Below are positions 16,613 to 24,611 of a stretch of DNA of 64,000 nt, piece by piece (the stretch's first letter is position 1; each line of letters opens with the position of its first letter). A model generated the notes under the pieces. It was not told the DNA's origin, ran no database searches, and worked only from the letters and a program-made list of their open reading frames with translations. Origin of the DNA: Desulfoluna spongiiphila (lineage in GTDB: Bacteria > Desulfobacterota > Desulfobacteria > Desulfobacterales > Desulfolunaceae); contig NZ_FMUX01000024.1 of the NCBI RefSeq assembly GCF_900101345.1, positions 1-64,000 of the forward strand. Direction: 5' to 3'. A program made the translations under genes and the position numbers.

Positions 16613-16784
16613 TATTCTTGCGAACCATTGTATGATTAATTATTTCCAACAGCCCAAGGGGCATCGTCACCCTTGCCGCCGGAGTTATTCCGGTTAAAGC
16701 CAAGGGAATCTCAAATGGCCTTCATCGTGTTTCCAGAGGAAAGTTTAATAAACAGGCTTTAAAAAAAAGATACAGGCCAATCAA

Positions 16785-16901
16785 AGGCGAATGTGATTTG
16801 CCCTGAGGAACGAAGGGGAAAGCGCATTCGCAGCCTGCTTTCGAGGTGGCACACCTCGCCGCCGGAGGTTTTTTTCCATGCACTTTAGCCATAGAAGGCA
16901 T
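16785..16901. repeat. Repeat module B, forward
   Basis: Complete copy with both hairpins and the ATAGAAGGCAT end, which stops 23 bp short of the stop codon of the phosphodiesterase gene on the other strand. The stretch 16613-16784 before it carries only a degenerate module C tail (TTTAATAAACAGG). Confidence 0.8.
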
Positions 16902-16923
16902 GCTCTTGCTTGTTTTAAGCCCT

Positions 16924-18012
16924 TCACAGCTCCGGGACCGTCAGGGTTGCCACCACGGGAAGATGATCGGAGATATGGAGGGTATCGCGGGACCGTACCC
17001 CCGTTGATTCCATCACGAATTGCCTGGAGCACACCAGGTAGTCCAGGGTCCGGTCCGGTCCTTGGATCCCCGGGTCGTTGGGGAAATGGGTGTAGTGGGG
17101 GGCGGGCCCCCCGGGATCGGTGTCGGAAGGGCCGGGGATCACGGTGTACCGTGCAAACAGGGGCGTCATCTCGCCTGCCGGGTTGAAAAGGGTACGCTGA
17201 TCCTCGGCAAGGGTGTCGTACTGACCGGGGGGAAGCAGGTTGAAGTCGCCCCCGGCGATAACCGGTGCTCCCTGCCTTTCAAAGACGCGCATCGCCTGAT
17301 CAACAGCCCCGAGCTGCCGGGCAAGAAGATCCGGTGTGACCGGAAAGGCTTCAAGGTGAAGGTTGATGAGGGCCAGGCGTCCACCGCCCGCAACGGGGAG
17401 TTCCGCGGTCAGCAGGCACCGCTGGAGGTTCAGGCGTTCGGTGAAGAAGTTGCCCCCCGCCCTGGGCAGGGCGATGCGGGTGGACGCTGTGATGCGGTAC
17501 CGTGAAAAAATAACCAGCTTCATGCCCACGGCCCCCATGATTTTCGGGTGGGGCACATACCGTGCTTTCCAGTAAAAAGCCTCCGCCTTGAACGGGTAGC
17601 GGGTTTTCAGAAGGCTCTCAAGCCGTTCCGCCTGGTCCTCTCCGTCGGTGCGGGCAGCCCCGTCGTCCACCTCCTGGAGCAGGAGGATGTCCGGGGCTTC
17701 GTCATCCACGACCCGTGCCGCCTCGGCAAGGGTGGCCTCGATATCCCGGGGCGATGGGCGGGTGTCCGGCCCCGAGTACCCGGGAAGATCGTAGTAAAAC
17801 ACATAGTTCTTTCCGGCAAAGTACTGCACGTTCCAGCTCATGACCTTCAGACGCTGACCGGCCGAAAGGGAAGGGCCCTCCCCGGCCATGAGCCGGGCCG
17901 GGGCCACCGCCTCAAAGCGCCCCCCGCCCCGGTATACCCAGACAGCTCCCATGAAGAGCAGCACAAGACTCACCGCACACAAAACGCCTATGCATTTCAC
18001 CAGTCCGCACAT
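16924..18012 (-). CDS. Membrane-anchored endonuclease/exonuclease/phosphatase (EEP) family protein
   Basis: 362 residues from MCGLVKCIGVL, chosen for the AGGAGA ribosome site; upstream sequence is repeat DNA. An N-terminal hydrophobic helix (about 8-28) should anchor or export the protein. EEP-fold motifs appear in order: VMSWNVQYF, DILLLQEVDD, LALINLHLEAF, VIAGGDFNLLPPG, RTLDYLVCS and ISDHLPVVATL, so the metal-dependent phosphodiesterase centre is complete. A periplasmic substrate is likely; the family covers nucleases, sphingomyelinase C-like and inositol phosphatase enzymes, and the sequence does not decide among them. Confidence 0.85.
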   Translation of the reverse strand: MCGLVKCIGVLCAVSLVLLFMGAVWVYRGGGRFEAVAPARLMAGEGPSLSAGQRLKVMSWNVQYFAGKNYVFYYDLPGYSGPDTRPSPRDIEATLAEAARVVDDEAPDILLLQEVDDGAARTDGEDQAERLESLLKTRYPFKAEAFYWKARYVPHPKIMGAVGMKLVIFSRYRITASTRIALPRAGGNFFTERLNLQRCLLTAELPVAGGGRLALINLHLEAFPVTPDLLARQLGAVDQAMRVFERQGAPVIAGGDFNLLPPGQYDTLAEDQRTLFNPAGEMTPLFARYTVIPGPSDTDPGGPAPHYTHFPNDPGIQGPDRTLDYLVCSRQFVMESTGVRSRDTLHISDHLPVVATLTVPEL

Positions 18013-18096
18013 CGCCTCTCCTGTAAGCCCTCCGACCCTATGGCTTTGTCTTTTCGCCGATGCATGATTTTTGTAACGATTCAGCGCCTGAAAAGC

Positions 18097-18184
18097 GCCT
18101 CCGGCGGCAGGGTGTGCCACCTTGAAAGCAGGTTGCGGATGCGGTTTGCCCCCTCGTCCCTCGGGTCAACGCACATCCGCATTT
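18097..18184. repeat. Repeat module B, reverse
   Basis: It runs from GCGCCTCCGGCGGCAGGG to CACATCCGCATTT. It lies 85 bp upstream of the phosphodiesterase start, within that gene's promoter region. Confidence 0.75.
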
Positions 18185-18473
18185 AAAACGACATTCATTC
18201 AAGCGCATTTTTCGAAAACCTGTTTGTTAAACCCGTCTTTTATCATACGTCCGAAAGGGCAAAAAGAACAGCCCACAGCGTTGATATTCCGCGACACATT
18301 GACTCACTGATCTTTCTGCGAATCGCAGGCCATCGCATTTATAGCCTGTAGAATAAGACCGCCGAAAAATACCTGTCTGCCCGTTGTCACCGGAGCCTGA
18401 CGCCTTAAGAGATGCCTTCACAACATCCTGATTACTCCGCAACTTAAATTTGACTCACAACAAAAAATGGCGC

Positions 18474-18530
18474 TTGACATCCTCTATGCCCGCGACTATA
18501 GACAATAGACACTTCTTACAAATAAGAAGT
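18474..18530 (+). promoter_or_regulatory. Strong sigma-70-like promoter with a hairpin at the predicted transcript start
   Basis: TTGACA (18474-18479), 17 bp, TATAGA (18497-18502). The predicted RNA would begin at about 18509 with a 7-bp hairpin ACTTCTT/AAGAAGT (18511-18530). There is no convincing protein gene in the 400 bp behind it. It could give a 680-nt leader for the injection-system genes or a separate small RNA. Confidence 0.5.
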
Positions 18531-18910
18531 AGAGCATATCTCACATACCTATATTTTTGCCTTACCTAAAAGATTATTGTTAACATCACCGAGGGGCTCG
18601 GACGACGTCACCCGACCAGGGGCTCCGTGCAGTGGCCATGGCGACGCCAGGCATCCCAGAATAATAAAACGAGTCACCCGTCGTACAGAGCAAACAACAC
18701 AAGCTTAAACACACTGAATTGCAGATCTTTTCCGACCCCCCGAGCCGTCATTCTGAAACGTTTTCCTCGGGTCGTTCGTTATCACATACCCAACCCCGTT
18801 GCCTGACAGGGCTCCCTTGCATGTAGCCCAGGAGGCGGAGCTATGCCCGGACGGTGGCCGCCGTATCGCTTAAACGCATCGTCAACGTAAATCATCACGT
18901 TTCACCCTCT
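18531..18910. other. Non-coding region upstream of the eCIS cluster
   Basis: No credible coding frame. Several GC-rich inverted pairs occur around 18594-18660 (GAGGGGCTCGGACGACGTC region) and 18740-18770 (CCCCGAGC / CCTCGGGTCG), consistent with a structured leader or small RNA but not matching any riboswitch I know. Confidence 0.35.
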
Positions 18911-19156
18911 CCCGGATATTTCATGAGAAAACGATCACACCAAAAGGAATAAGGTATCATTACAGTTGATTACCGTGAAGCATGAAAATATTTCAGAAAC
19001 ACAAAATATAATTCACGGTTTTCTGCTCGATTTTCTCACCCTTCGGGCGAACCGAGTGCACCCATCTTCTGCGTTATCAGAGCCTTGAGGTAAACCACTA
19101 CATCTGCAGCTCTGATGCCTTGAATATGGATGCACTCGACTCGTGAAATATCCGGG
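18911..19156. mobile_element. MITE family E, copy 2, directly upstream of the sheath gene
   Basis: 246 bp with outer ends CCCGGATATTTCATGAG (18911-18927) and CTCGTGAAATATCCGGG (19140-19156). Compared with copy 1, the internal hairpin region is present in inverse orientation. No matching target duplication is seen (CTCT left, GTAT right). It ends 37 bp before the sheath start codon. A weak promoter-like pair, TTGAAT-18-TGAAAT (19120-19149), lies in its right arm. Confidence 0.85.
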
Positions 19157-19192
19157 GTATGCCCCCTACGCTTTCTTTCCAGGAGGAATCCC

Positions 19193-21136
19193 ATGGCCGT
19201 ATTGACGTATCCAGGTGTTTACATGGAAGAGGTGTCCAGTGGTGTCAAGCCCATTGAAACAGCAGGCACCTCAACGGCGGCTTTTTTCGGCGTCGCCGAG
19301 CAGGGCCCCATCGGGTCCGTAAAAAAGGTCTTTAACTTTACGGAGTTCCAGGCCACCTACGGCGGCTTTATGAAAGGGTACTTCCTTGCCCACGCCGTCT
19401 ACCAGTTCTTCAACAACGGGGGGAGCCAGTGTTACGTGGGCAGGGTGGCCACAGGGGCTGATACGGCAGAGGTGACGGTCCGGGACCGGGGCGCAGTCGC
19501 CCAGGAGAGCCTGACCTTTTCCGCCGCATCCCCGGGGGCCTGGGGCAACCGGATCATGGTCGTCATAGACAGCGACGCCTCGGATGATCCCCTCAATGCC
19601 TTCACCCTCACGGTGTACCGGGACAACGACACCCCGGATGCCCCGGCTGTCCGGCTCGAAACCCACGAAGATCTCTCCATGAACCCCGCCTCTCCCCAGT
19701 ATGTGCAGACAGCGGTAAACGCCCGGTCCGGCGTTCTTCGGGTCCTCGTCAACGAAGCCAACAGCAACCAGATCCCGGGGTACAGCCAGGGCGGTGCCAT
19801 CGCCGCGGGCAATCCTTTGGCCGCAAAACAGCGGCAGATCGCCATCAATATCCACAACGACGGGTACCGCACCGTGGATTTCACCGAGGCCCTTAAAGAT
19901 GTCGATCTCACCGATCTCCCGGCCGTGGCCGCAGCCATGCAGGCCGACCTCAGGGCCCTGGTTCCCTTGAGGGACTCCACCCCCAAAGACGCCTATGAGG
20001 TCACGGTCACCGTGGAGCAGACCGACCGGCTTCGCATCACCTCCGGCAACACCGGCGCGGACTCGCGGGTGGAGATCATCGACGGCCCCGATCCCCTTAC
20101 CAACGCGGCTTCAGCCCTCAAACTCGGCACACGCAACGGCGGCATCGAAGTGGAGGGGTCCTCGGCCATGCGCCCCTTAAACACCGCACCGGACACGCCC
20201 TACCTCCTGGGGGACGACACCGTCTCCGGCGCCGTTTCCGCCATCCAGCCCGGCACCGACGGCACCCTCCCGTTAAACAGCATGGACTACATCAACGCCC
20301 TGCACTGGCTGGACGCCATCCGGGACGTGAGCCTCATCGCCATCCCGGGCATCGGCACCACGGACGTGGCCGACGCCGGCATGGCCTACTGCAGGAACCG
20401 GCCGTTAAGCGACTGCTTTTACATCGCGGACATGGACATCGCCACCACCACCCTTGAAGGCGCCCTGGCCTACCGGAACGCCATCAACACCCCCAACTCT
20501 TACGGCGCCGTCTATTTTCCCTGGCTCAAAACCCTGGATCCCACCGGGCTCAGCCCCGAGCCCATTGCCGTGCCTCCGTCCGGCTACGTAGCGGGCATCT
20601 ATTCGCGCACCGACGCCAAACGGGGCGTCTGGAAAGCCCCGGCCGGCACGGAAGCGATGCTGAGCGGCGCCGTGGGCCTTGCCGCCGACCTCACAGATCC
20701 CCAGCACGGCAACCTCAACAAGCACAAAAAAAGCGTCTGCGTCATCCGAAAGTTCCCGGGCTCCGGCATCGTGCTCTGGGGCGCCCGCACCCTGAGCTCC
20801 GATGCGGAGTACCGCTACATCCCGGTGCGGCGCATGGCCATGATGCTCAGGGTGAGCATTTACAACGGCATCCAGTGGACCGTCTTCGAACCCAACGACG
20901 AAGAGCTCTGGTCCCAGATCCGCCTGAACATCGGCTCCTTCATGATGACCCTCTTCCGCCAGGGAGCCTTCCAGGGGACCACCCCCTCCAAGGCTTTCTT
21001 CGTCAAATGCGACGGCGAGACCACCACCCAGGCCGACATCGACCGGGGCGTGGTCAACGTGCTGGTGGGCTTTGCACCCCTTAAACCCGCGGAATTCGTG
21101 GTGGTCAAACTCAGCCAGGCCGCAGGACAAAGGTAG
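19193..21136 (+). CDS. eCIS contractile sheath protein (phage tail sheath, Afp2/3/4-like)
   Basis: 647 residues from MAVLTYPGVYMEEVSSG, behind AGGAGGA. This opening, the following IETAGTSTAAFFGVAEQGP and the C-terminal part (RRMAMMLRVSIYNGIQWTVFEPNDEELWSQIRLNIGSFM...FVKCDGETTTQADIDRGVVNVLVGFAPLKPAEFVVVKL) are hallmarks of tail sheath proteins of phage-like translocation structures. The sheath wraps the inner tube and contracts to drive it. Only one sheath gene is present, unlike the three of the Serratia Afp or Photorhabdus PVC clusters. The large variable middle (about 90-330) is probably an outward domain. It is the first gene of the rightward eCIS array. Confidence 0.95.
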   Translation: MAVLTYPGVYMEEVSSGVKPIETAGTSTAAFFGVAEQGPIGSVKKVFNFTEFQATYGGFMKGYFLAHAVYQFFNNGGSQCYVGRVATGADTAEVTVRDRGAVAQESLTFSAASPGAWGNRIMVVIDSDASDDPLNAFTLTVYRDNDTPDAPAVRLETHEDLSMNPASPQYVQTAVNARSGVLRVLVNEANSNQIPGYSQGGAIAAGNPLAAKQRQIAINIHNDGYRTVDFTEALKDVDLTDLPAVAAAMQADLRALVPLRDSTPKDAYEVTVTVEQTDRLRITSGNTGADSRVEIIDGPDPLTNAASALKLGTRNGGIEVEGSSAMRPLNTAPDTPYLLGDDTVSGAVSAIQPGTDGTLPLNSMDYINALHWLDAIRDVSLIAIPGIGTTDVADAGMAYCRNRPLSDCFYIADMDIATTTLEGALAYRNAINTPNSYGAVYFPWLKTLDPTGLSPEPIAVPPSGYVAGIYSRTDAKRGVWKAPAGTEAMLSGAVGLAADLTDPQHGNLNKHKKSVCVIRKFPGSGIVLWGARTLSSDAEYRYIPVRRMAMMLRVSIYNGIQWTVFEPNDEELWSQIRLNIGSFMMTLFRQGAFQGTTPSKAFFVKCDGETTTQADIDRGVVNVLVGFAPLKPAEFVVVKLSQAAGQR

Positions 21137-21172
21137 ACCAACCCCCGACACCTTTCCAATGGGAGATCCTCT

Positions 21173-21673
21173 ATGGCACAGTTCACCGTCAACACCCACC
21201 GATTCGATCCGTACCGAAACTTCAAATTCAAGGTAAAATGGGACGGAAAGTACATCGCCGGCCTCAGCAAGTGCAGCCCCTTAAAAAAAACCACCGCGGT
21301 AACGGACTGGCGGGAGGGCGGCGACCCCAGCTCCGGCAGGAAGCTCCCCGGCAAGACCTCCTACGAGAGCATCACCCTGGAGGCAGGCATCACCCATGAC
21401 ACCACCTTTGAGGAGTGGGCCAACCTCGTCAACAACTTCCAGGGGGACGCCTCCATGTCCCTGAAGAACTTCCGCAAGGACGTGGTCATCGACGTCTTCA
21501 ACATGCAGGGCAGCAAGGTGCTCTCCTACAAGGTCTATCGATGCTGGGTCTCCGAGTACCAGGCCCTGCCCGAGCTCGACGCCGGGGGCGACGCCGTGAT
21601 GATCCGAACCATCAAGCTGGAAAACGAAGGGTGGGAGCGGGACACCTCCGTTGCCGAACCTTCGGAAGCATAA
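21173..21673 (+). CDS. eCIS inner tube protein (Afp1/5, T4 gp19-like)
   Basis: 166 residues with GGAGA ribosome site. The segments FDPYRNFKFKVKWDGKYIAGLSKCSPLKKTT, GRKLPGKTSYESITLEAGITHDTTFEEWANLV and ISEYQALPEL-like WVSEYQALPELDAGG define the tube protein family that stacks as hexamers inside the sheath. Gene order sheath-tube with a 36-bp gap is standard. The protein forms the conduit through which effectors leave. Confidence 0.93.
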   Translation: MAQFTVNTHRFDPYRNFKFKVKWDGKYIAGLSKCSPLKKTTAVTDWREGGDPSSGRKLPGKTSYESITLEAGITHDTTFEEWANLVNNFQGDASMSLKNFRKDVVIDVFNMQGSKVLSYKVYRCWVSEYQALPELDAGGDAVMIRTIKLENEGWERDTSVAEPSEA

Positions 21674-21679
21674 CGCCCC

Positions 21680-22567
21680 ATGGAAACCGTTGCCTGTGAA
21701 TTACCCGGTGGCTACGTCGATGATGACGGCGGCATCCACCGGGAGGTGGTTTTAGGGCCCCTTACCGGGGCCCAGGAAAAAGCCATGGCACAACAGGGAA
21801 ATGCCTCACCGGCAGCCCGTGTTACCTGGATCCTGGCCTCGTGCATCCGCCGCATCGGCACCTTGGACGAAATCACCGAAGCCCACGCCCGCCACCTTCT
21901 GGTCGGGGACCGGCAATTTCTCCTGCTGAAGCTCCGGGAGATCACCTTCGGTCATGAGATGAGCGCGGTGACACGTTGCTCCCGTCCCGACTGCGGGGAG
22001 CGCCTGGATATTGAGTTCACAACGGACACCGTCCCTGTGGTCCGAGCCCCCCAGGAATGCCGGTTCATGACGCTGGAGTTCCCCCTAAAACCCCATAAGG
22101 CTGAGCCCGTCACCTTCAGGTTGCCCAACGGCGAGGACCAGGAACACCTCGCCCATCTGGCAACGGAAAACGAGGCCCTTGCAGCCACCCTCCTCCTGGC
22201 CCGATGCGTCCGATCCATGGGGCCCCAAGGCGATGCCCCCCAGAGCCGGGAAAAAATTAAAAACCTTTCGGAGCAGGCCAGAGCACAGATTGAAGAGGCC
22301 ATGGAACGCCTCGCCCCCAAGGTGGTCACCACCATGGAGGCCTTCTGCCCCGAGTGCAAACGGCACTTTTCCGTGGCCTTCGACCTCCAGTCCTTCGTGC
22401 TCAAGGAGCTGGGCACCCGCCTGGACCTGCTCTTCCAGGAGGTGCACTACCTGGCCTTCCACTACCACTGGAGTGAAAAAGAGATCCTCGGCATGACACG
22501 CGCAGACCGGCGAAGGTACATCGGCATCCTGTCCGACGCCGTGGAGCAGAACCACCATGCAGGCTGA
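21680..22567 (+). CDS. Zinc-ribbon phage baseplate-type protein of the eCIS
   Basis: 295 residues, starting 6 bp after the tube gene. Two Cys clusters are visible: RCSRPDCGERLDIEF (a CxxxxC half-site) and FCPECKRHFSVAFDL (CxxC). The C-terminal third (LFQEVHYLAFHYHWSEKEILGMTRADRRRYIGIL) resembles the T4-baseplate-type family that accompanies tube genes in many phage-tail-like systems; proteins of this kind are thought to help baseplate or tube assembly. I assign it by context and the C-terminal block. The exact role is not known from sequence. Confidence 0.7.
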   Translation: METVACELPGGYVDDDGGIHREVVLGPLTGAQEKAMAQQGNASPAARVTWILASCIRRIGTLDEITEAHARHLLVGDRQFLLLKLREITFGHEMSAVTRCSRPDCGERLDIEFTTDTVPVVRAPQECRFMTLEFPLKPHKAEPVTFRLPNGEDQEHLAHLATENEALAATLLLARCVRSMGPQGDAPQSREKIKNLSEQARAQIEEAMERLAPKVVTTMEAFCPECKRHFSVAFDLQSFVLKELGTRLDLLFQEVHYLAFHYHWSEKEILGMTRADRRRYIGILSDAVEQNHHAG

Positions 22568-23759
22568 GGTACAAAACAAAACCAGAAGCACGTCTCCTGC
22601 GCCGCAGCATGCCAAGCCGTCGGCACCCCGGGTGCACGCACTCCTCGGCCTGCCAGACCCCACCCTGCCGAAAACCGAGGGCCATGTGGCGACACCTCCG
22701 GGAGCGTTCCGGTACGCTGCCGACCTGGAGAGTCCCCGGTGGCCCGAATCAGAACTGTCGGCCCCTTTCCAAGACCTTACCGATACCTGCCGACACCTCC
22801 CCACGGAAATCCCAGCAGGTAAGCCCGGGGTTTTTAAACAAGAGGGTACCTCTCCCCTCCTTGAAAAAAGCGCTCCCCCTTTGGGCCTGAAAAGCGTTGG
22901 GGCAGAATCCCCACGTCACCTTGACCGAATACCGCCCGGGGCATCAGGTGACACCACCCGCTCCGATGCCCCGGAGCACCACCCCGGAATCGAGGGTGAC
23001 GACACGCCACCGGCACCGGACGGCCCCCATTGGAAAACGGCCTCAAGCCCCCACGAAAGGACCTCCGCCGATAAATTTTCGATGCCTTGCCCCGATACCG
23101 TTACCCTCTCAGACCACGGGCAGGAGCCCCCACGTACGGAGTCTGAACAGAGCCCCCGACCCGCAGAAAAGCCCCCGGAAGCCATGCCGCAGCCGGAACG
23201 CAAAAGGGCGACACACCACAGCACTACACAGTCCATAGAACCCACATCGTCTGCTACGGACAACGGGCACCTGCCATGGCCGGGGGATCGCTCACCAAAA
23301 CAAGGCAAATCAGTGCCCATGCGGGAAAAAGTGACCGACGACGGCCCCCGGGGCCCTGTTCCGTCGCCTCGTCCCTCTCCGCAGATGGCGCCGGACACAA
23401 ACGCAGCGGGCACACCAAAGGGTCTTTCCTGCCCTTCCGGTCATGGAGAGGGTGGGGAACTTTCCCCTCACCCACCCTCTCCTGTGCCCGCCACCATCAT
23501 TGAAAATGAAGACCCCATGGATCGCCTGCGGCAGCTCTTTCCGGGGCTCACCTCTGCCAGAAACGAAACACCGGCACCCGCCCCCGACGACCCGGTTCCC
23601 CATGAACCCGAAACCCTTCCGGAGACCCCGGCAGTCCCGCAGCCCGTCACCCAAATCGTCATGGTACAGCCCCCTGCCGCACGGCAGGGTCCGGGCCGTG
23701 CCGCCCCGTGGCATCGAAGCCACGGAGCACGCCGGGCCTTGCTGAAACTGATACGATAA
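22557..23759 (+). CDS. Pro/Ser/Thr-rich, mostly disordered protein within the eCIS operon
   Basis: 400 residues; the ATG overlaps the previous gene by 11 bp. Almost the whole protein is low complexity (Pro, Ser, Thr, Glu, His) with no predicted membrane helix or signal. One ordered-looking segment stands near the C-terminus, NEDPMDRLRQLFPGLTS (about 320-336), and the end is basic (HGARRALLKLIR). I do not recognise a family. Position between baseplate and cap genes suggests a linker, assembly or cargo-related protein. The frame is open throughout and its base composition fits the operon, so I take it as real. Confidence 0.6.
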   Translation: MQAEVQNKTRSTSPAPQHAKPSAPRVHALLGLPDPTLPKTEGHVATPPGAFRYAADLESPRWPESELSAPFQDLTDTCRHLPTEIPAGKPGVFKQEGTSPLLEKSAPPLGLKSVGAESPRHLDRIPPGASGDTTRSDAPEHHPGIEGDDTPPAPDGPHWKTASSPHERTSADKFSMPCPDTVTLSDHGQEPPRTESEQSPRPAEKPPEAMPQPERKRATHHSTTQSIEPTSSATDNGHLPWPGDRSPKQGKSVPMREKVTDDGPRGPVPSPRPSPQMAPDTNAAGTPKGLSCPSGHGEGGELSPHPPSPVPATIIENEDPMDRLRQLFPGLTSARNETPAPAPDDPVPHEPETLPETPAVPQPVTQIVMVQPPAARQGPGRAAPWHRSHGARRALLKLIR

Positions 23760-23771
23760 CCCAGGAGAACC

Positions 23772-24611
23772 GTGAGCAGATCCACCGCCATAGGCATGGT
23801 CAGTGAATCCCTGCGCAACCTGTTGCTCGGGGAGATGTCCCTCACACCCGAGGTCGGCGTCACCCTCCTCGCCCCGGACGAACCCGGCAGCGACAGACGC
23901 GTGAACCTCTTTCTCTACCGGGTAGAGGAGAGCCCGTCCCTTAAAAACCTGGACTGGCAACCCCGGCCCGATGATCCGTCCCGACTCGTACCGCCTCCGC
24001 TGTCTCTGCACCTCTTTTACCTGATGACGCCCAGGGCCCTCACCGATCCGCAGACCGGCAATGTCCACGCCCACAAAATCCTGGGTGAGGCCATGCAGGT
24101 CTTACACGCCAACCCCGTGGTGCCTGCCACCTACCTGAGCGAGGGCCTGGAAAAGGCACGGGAGGAGCTCACCATCCGCCAGGTACCCGTGGACCTCGAA
24201 TCCATGGGGTCCATCTGGAGTACCTTTGCCCAGCCCTACCGGCTCTCCGTGGCCTATGAGGTCTCCGTGGTGCAGATCGACATGCCCGCAACCCAGGAGC
24301 GCCCCATGGGCAAACGCGTCCTTCGCGTGGGTGTTCCCGAGGTGAAGGCGCCCTTTCATCCCCCAGAGGTCACGGGCATCACCCCCATGGCCGCACCGGC
24401 CGGCACGGTGGTCACGGTCACCGGCAGGCACCTTGCCGGCTGGAGGGCCTATATTTCCGTCATGCGAAGGACCATTGAGTCCGGTGCCCCGCTTTCCTCC
24501 GACGCCTTTCCGGTGACCATCCCGGCGGACCTGGCCCCCGGCTTCTACGAGATGCGCATCGACATCTCACACCTCAACCGGAAAACCCTCTTTTTCGAGG
24601 TGACGGCGTGA
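23772..24611 (+). CDS. eCIS cap / tail terminator protein, DUF4255 plus TIG-like domain (Afp16-like)
   Basis: 279 residues. The N-terminal DUF4255 (Pvc16_N) is recognisable: IGMVSESLRNLLLGEM, VTLLAPDEPG...RRVNLFLYRVEESPSLKN, PPLSLHLFYLMTPRA, HKILGEAMQVLHANPVV. Residues 195-279 form an immunoglobulin-like TIG/IPT domain (PEVTGITPMAAPAGTVVTVTGRHLAGWRAYISV). DUF4255 proteins cap the tube/sheath and set its length. The stop overlaps the next start (GTGA), so it is coupled to the ATPase gene. The start at 23772 is GTG. Confidence 0.88.
   Translation: MSRSTAIGMVSESLRNLLLGEMSLTPEVGVTLLAPDEPGSDRRVNLFLYRVEESPSLKNLDWQPRPDDPSRLVPPPLSLHLFYLMTPRALTDPQTGNVHAHKILGEAMQVLHANPVVPATYLSEGLEKAREELTIRQVPVDLESMGSIWSTFAQPYRLSVAYEVSVVQIDMPATQERPMGKRVLRVGVPEVKAPFHPPEVTGITPMAAPAGTVVTVTGRHLAGWRAYISVMRRTIESGAPLSSDAFPVTIPADLAPGFYEMRIDISHLNRKTLFFEVTA

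Noticed and set aside
18594..18860. c-di-GMP (GEMM) or other known riboswitch upstream of the eCIS cluster
   Set aside because: I looked for the conserved GEMM blocks and other common aptamer cores and did not find them; only unassigned inverted pairs are present.
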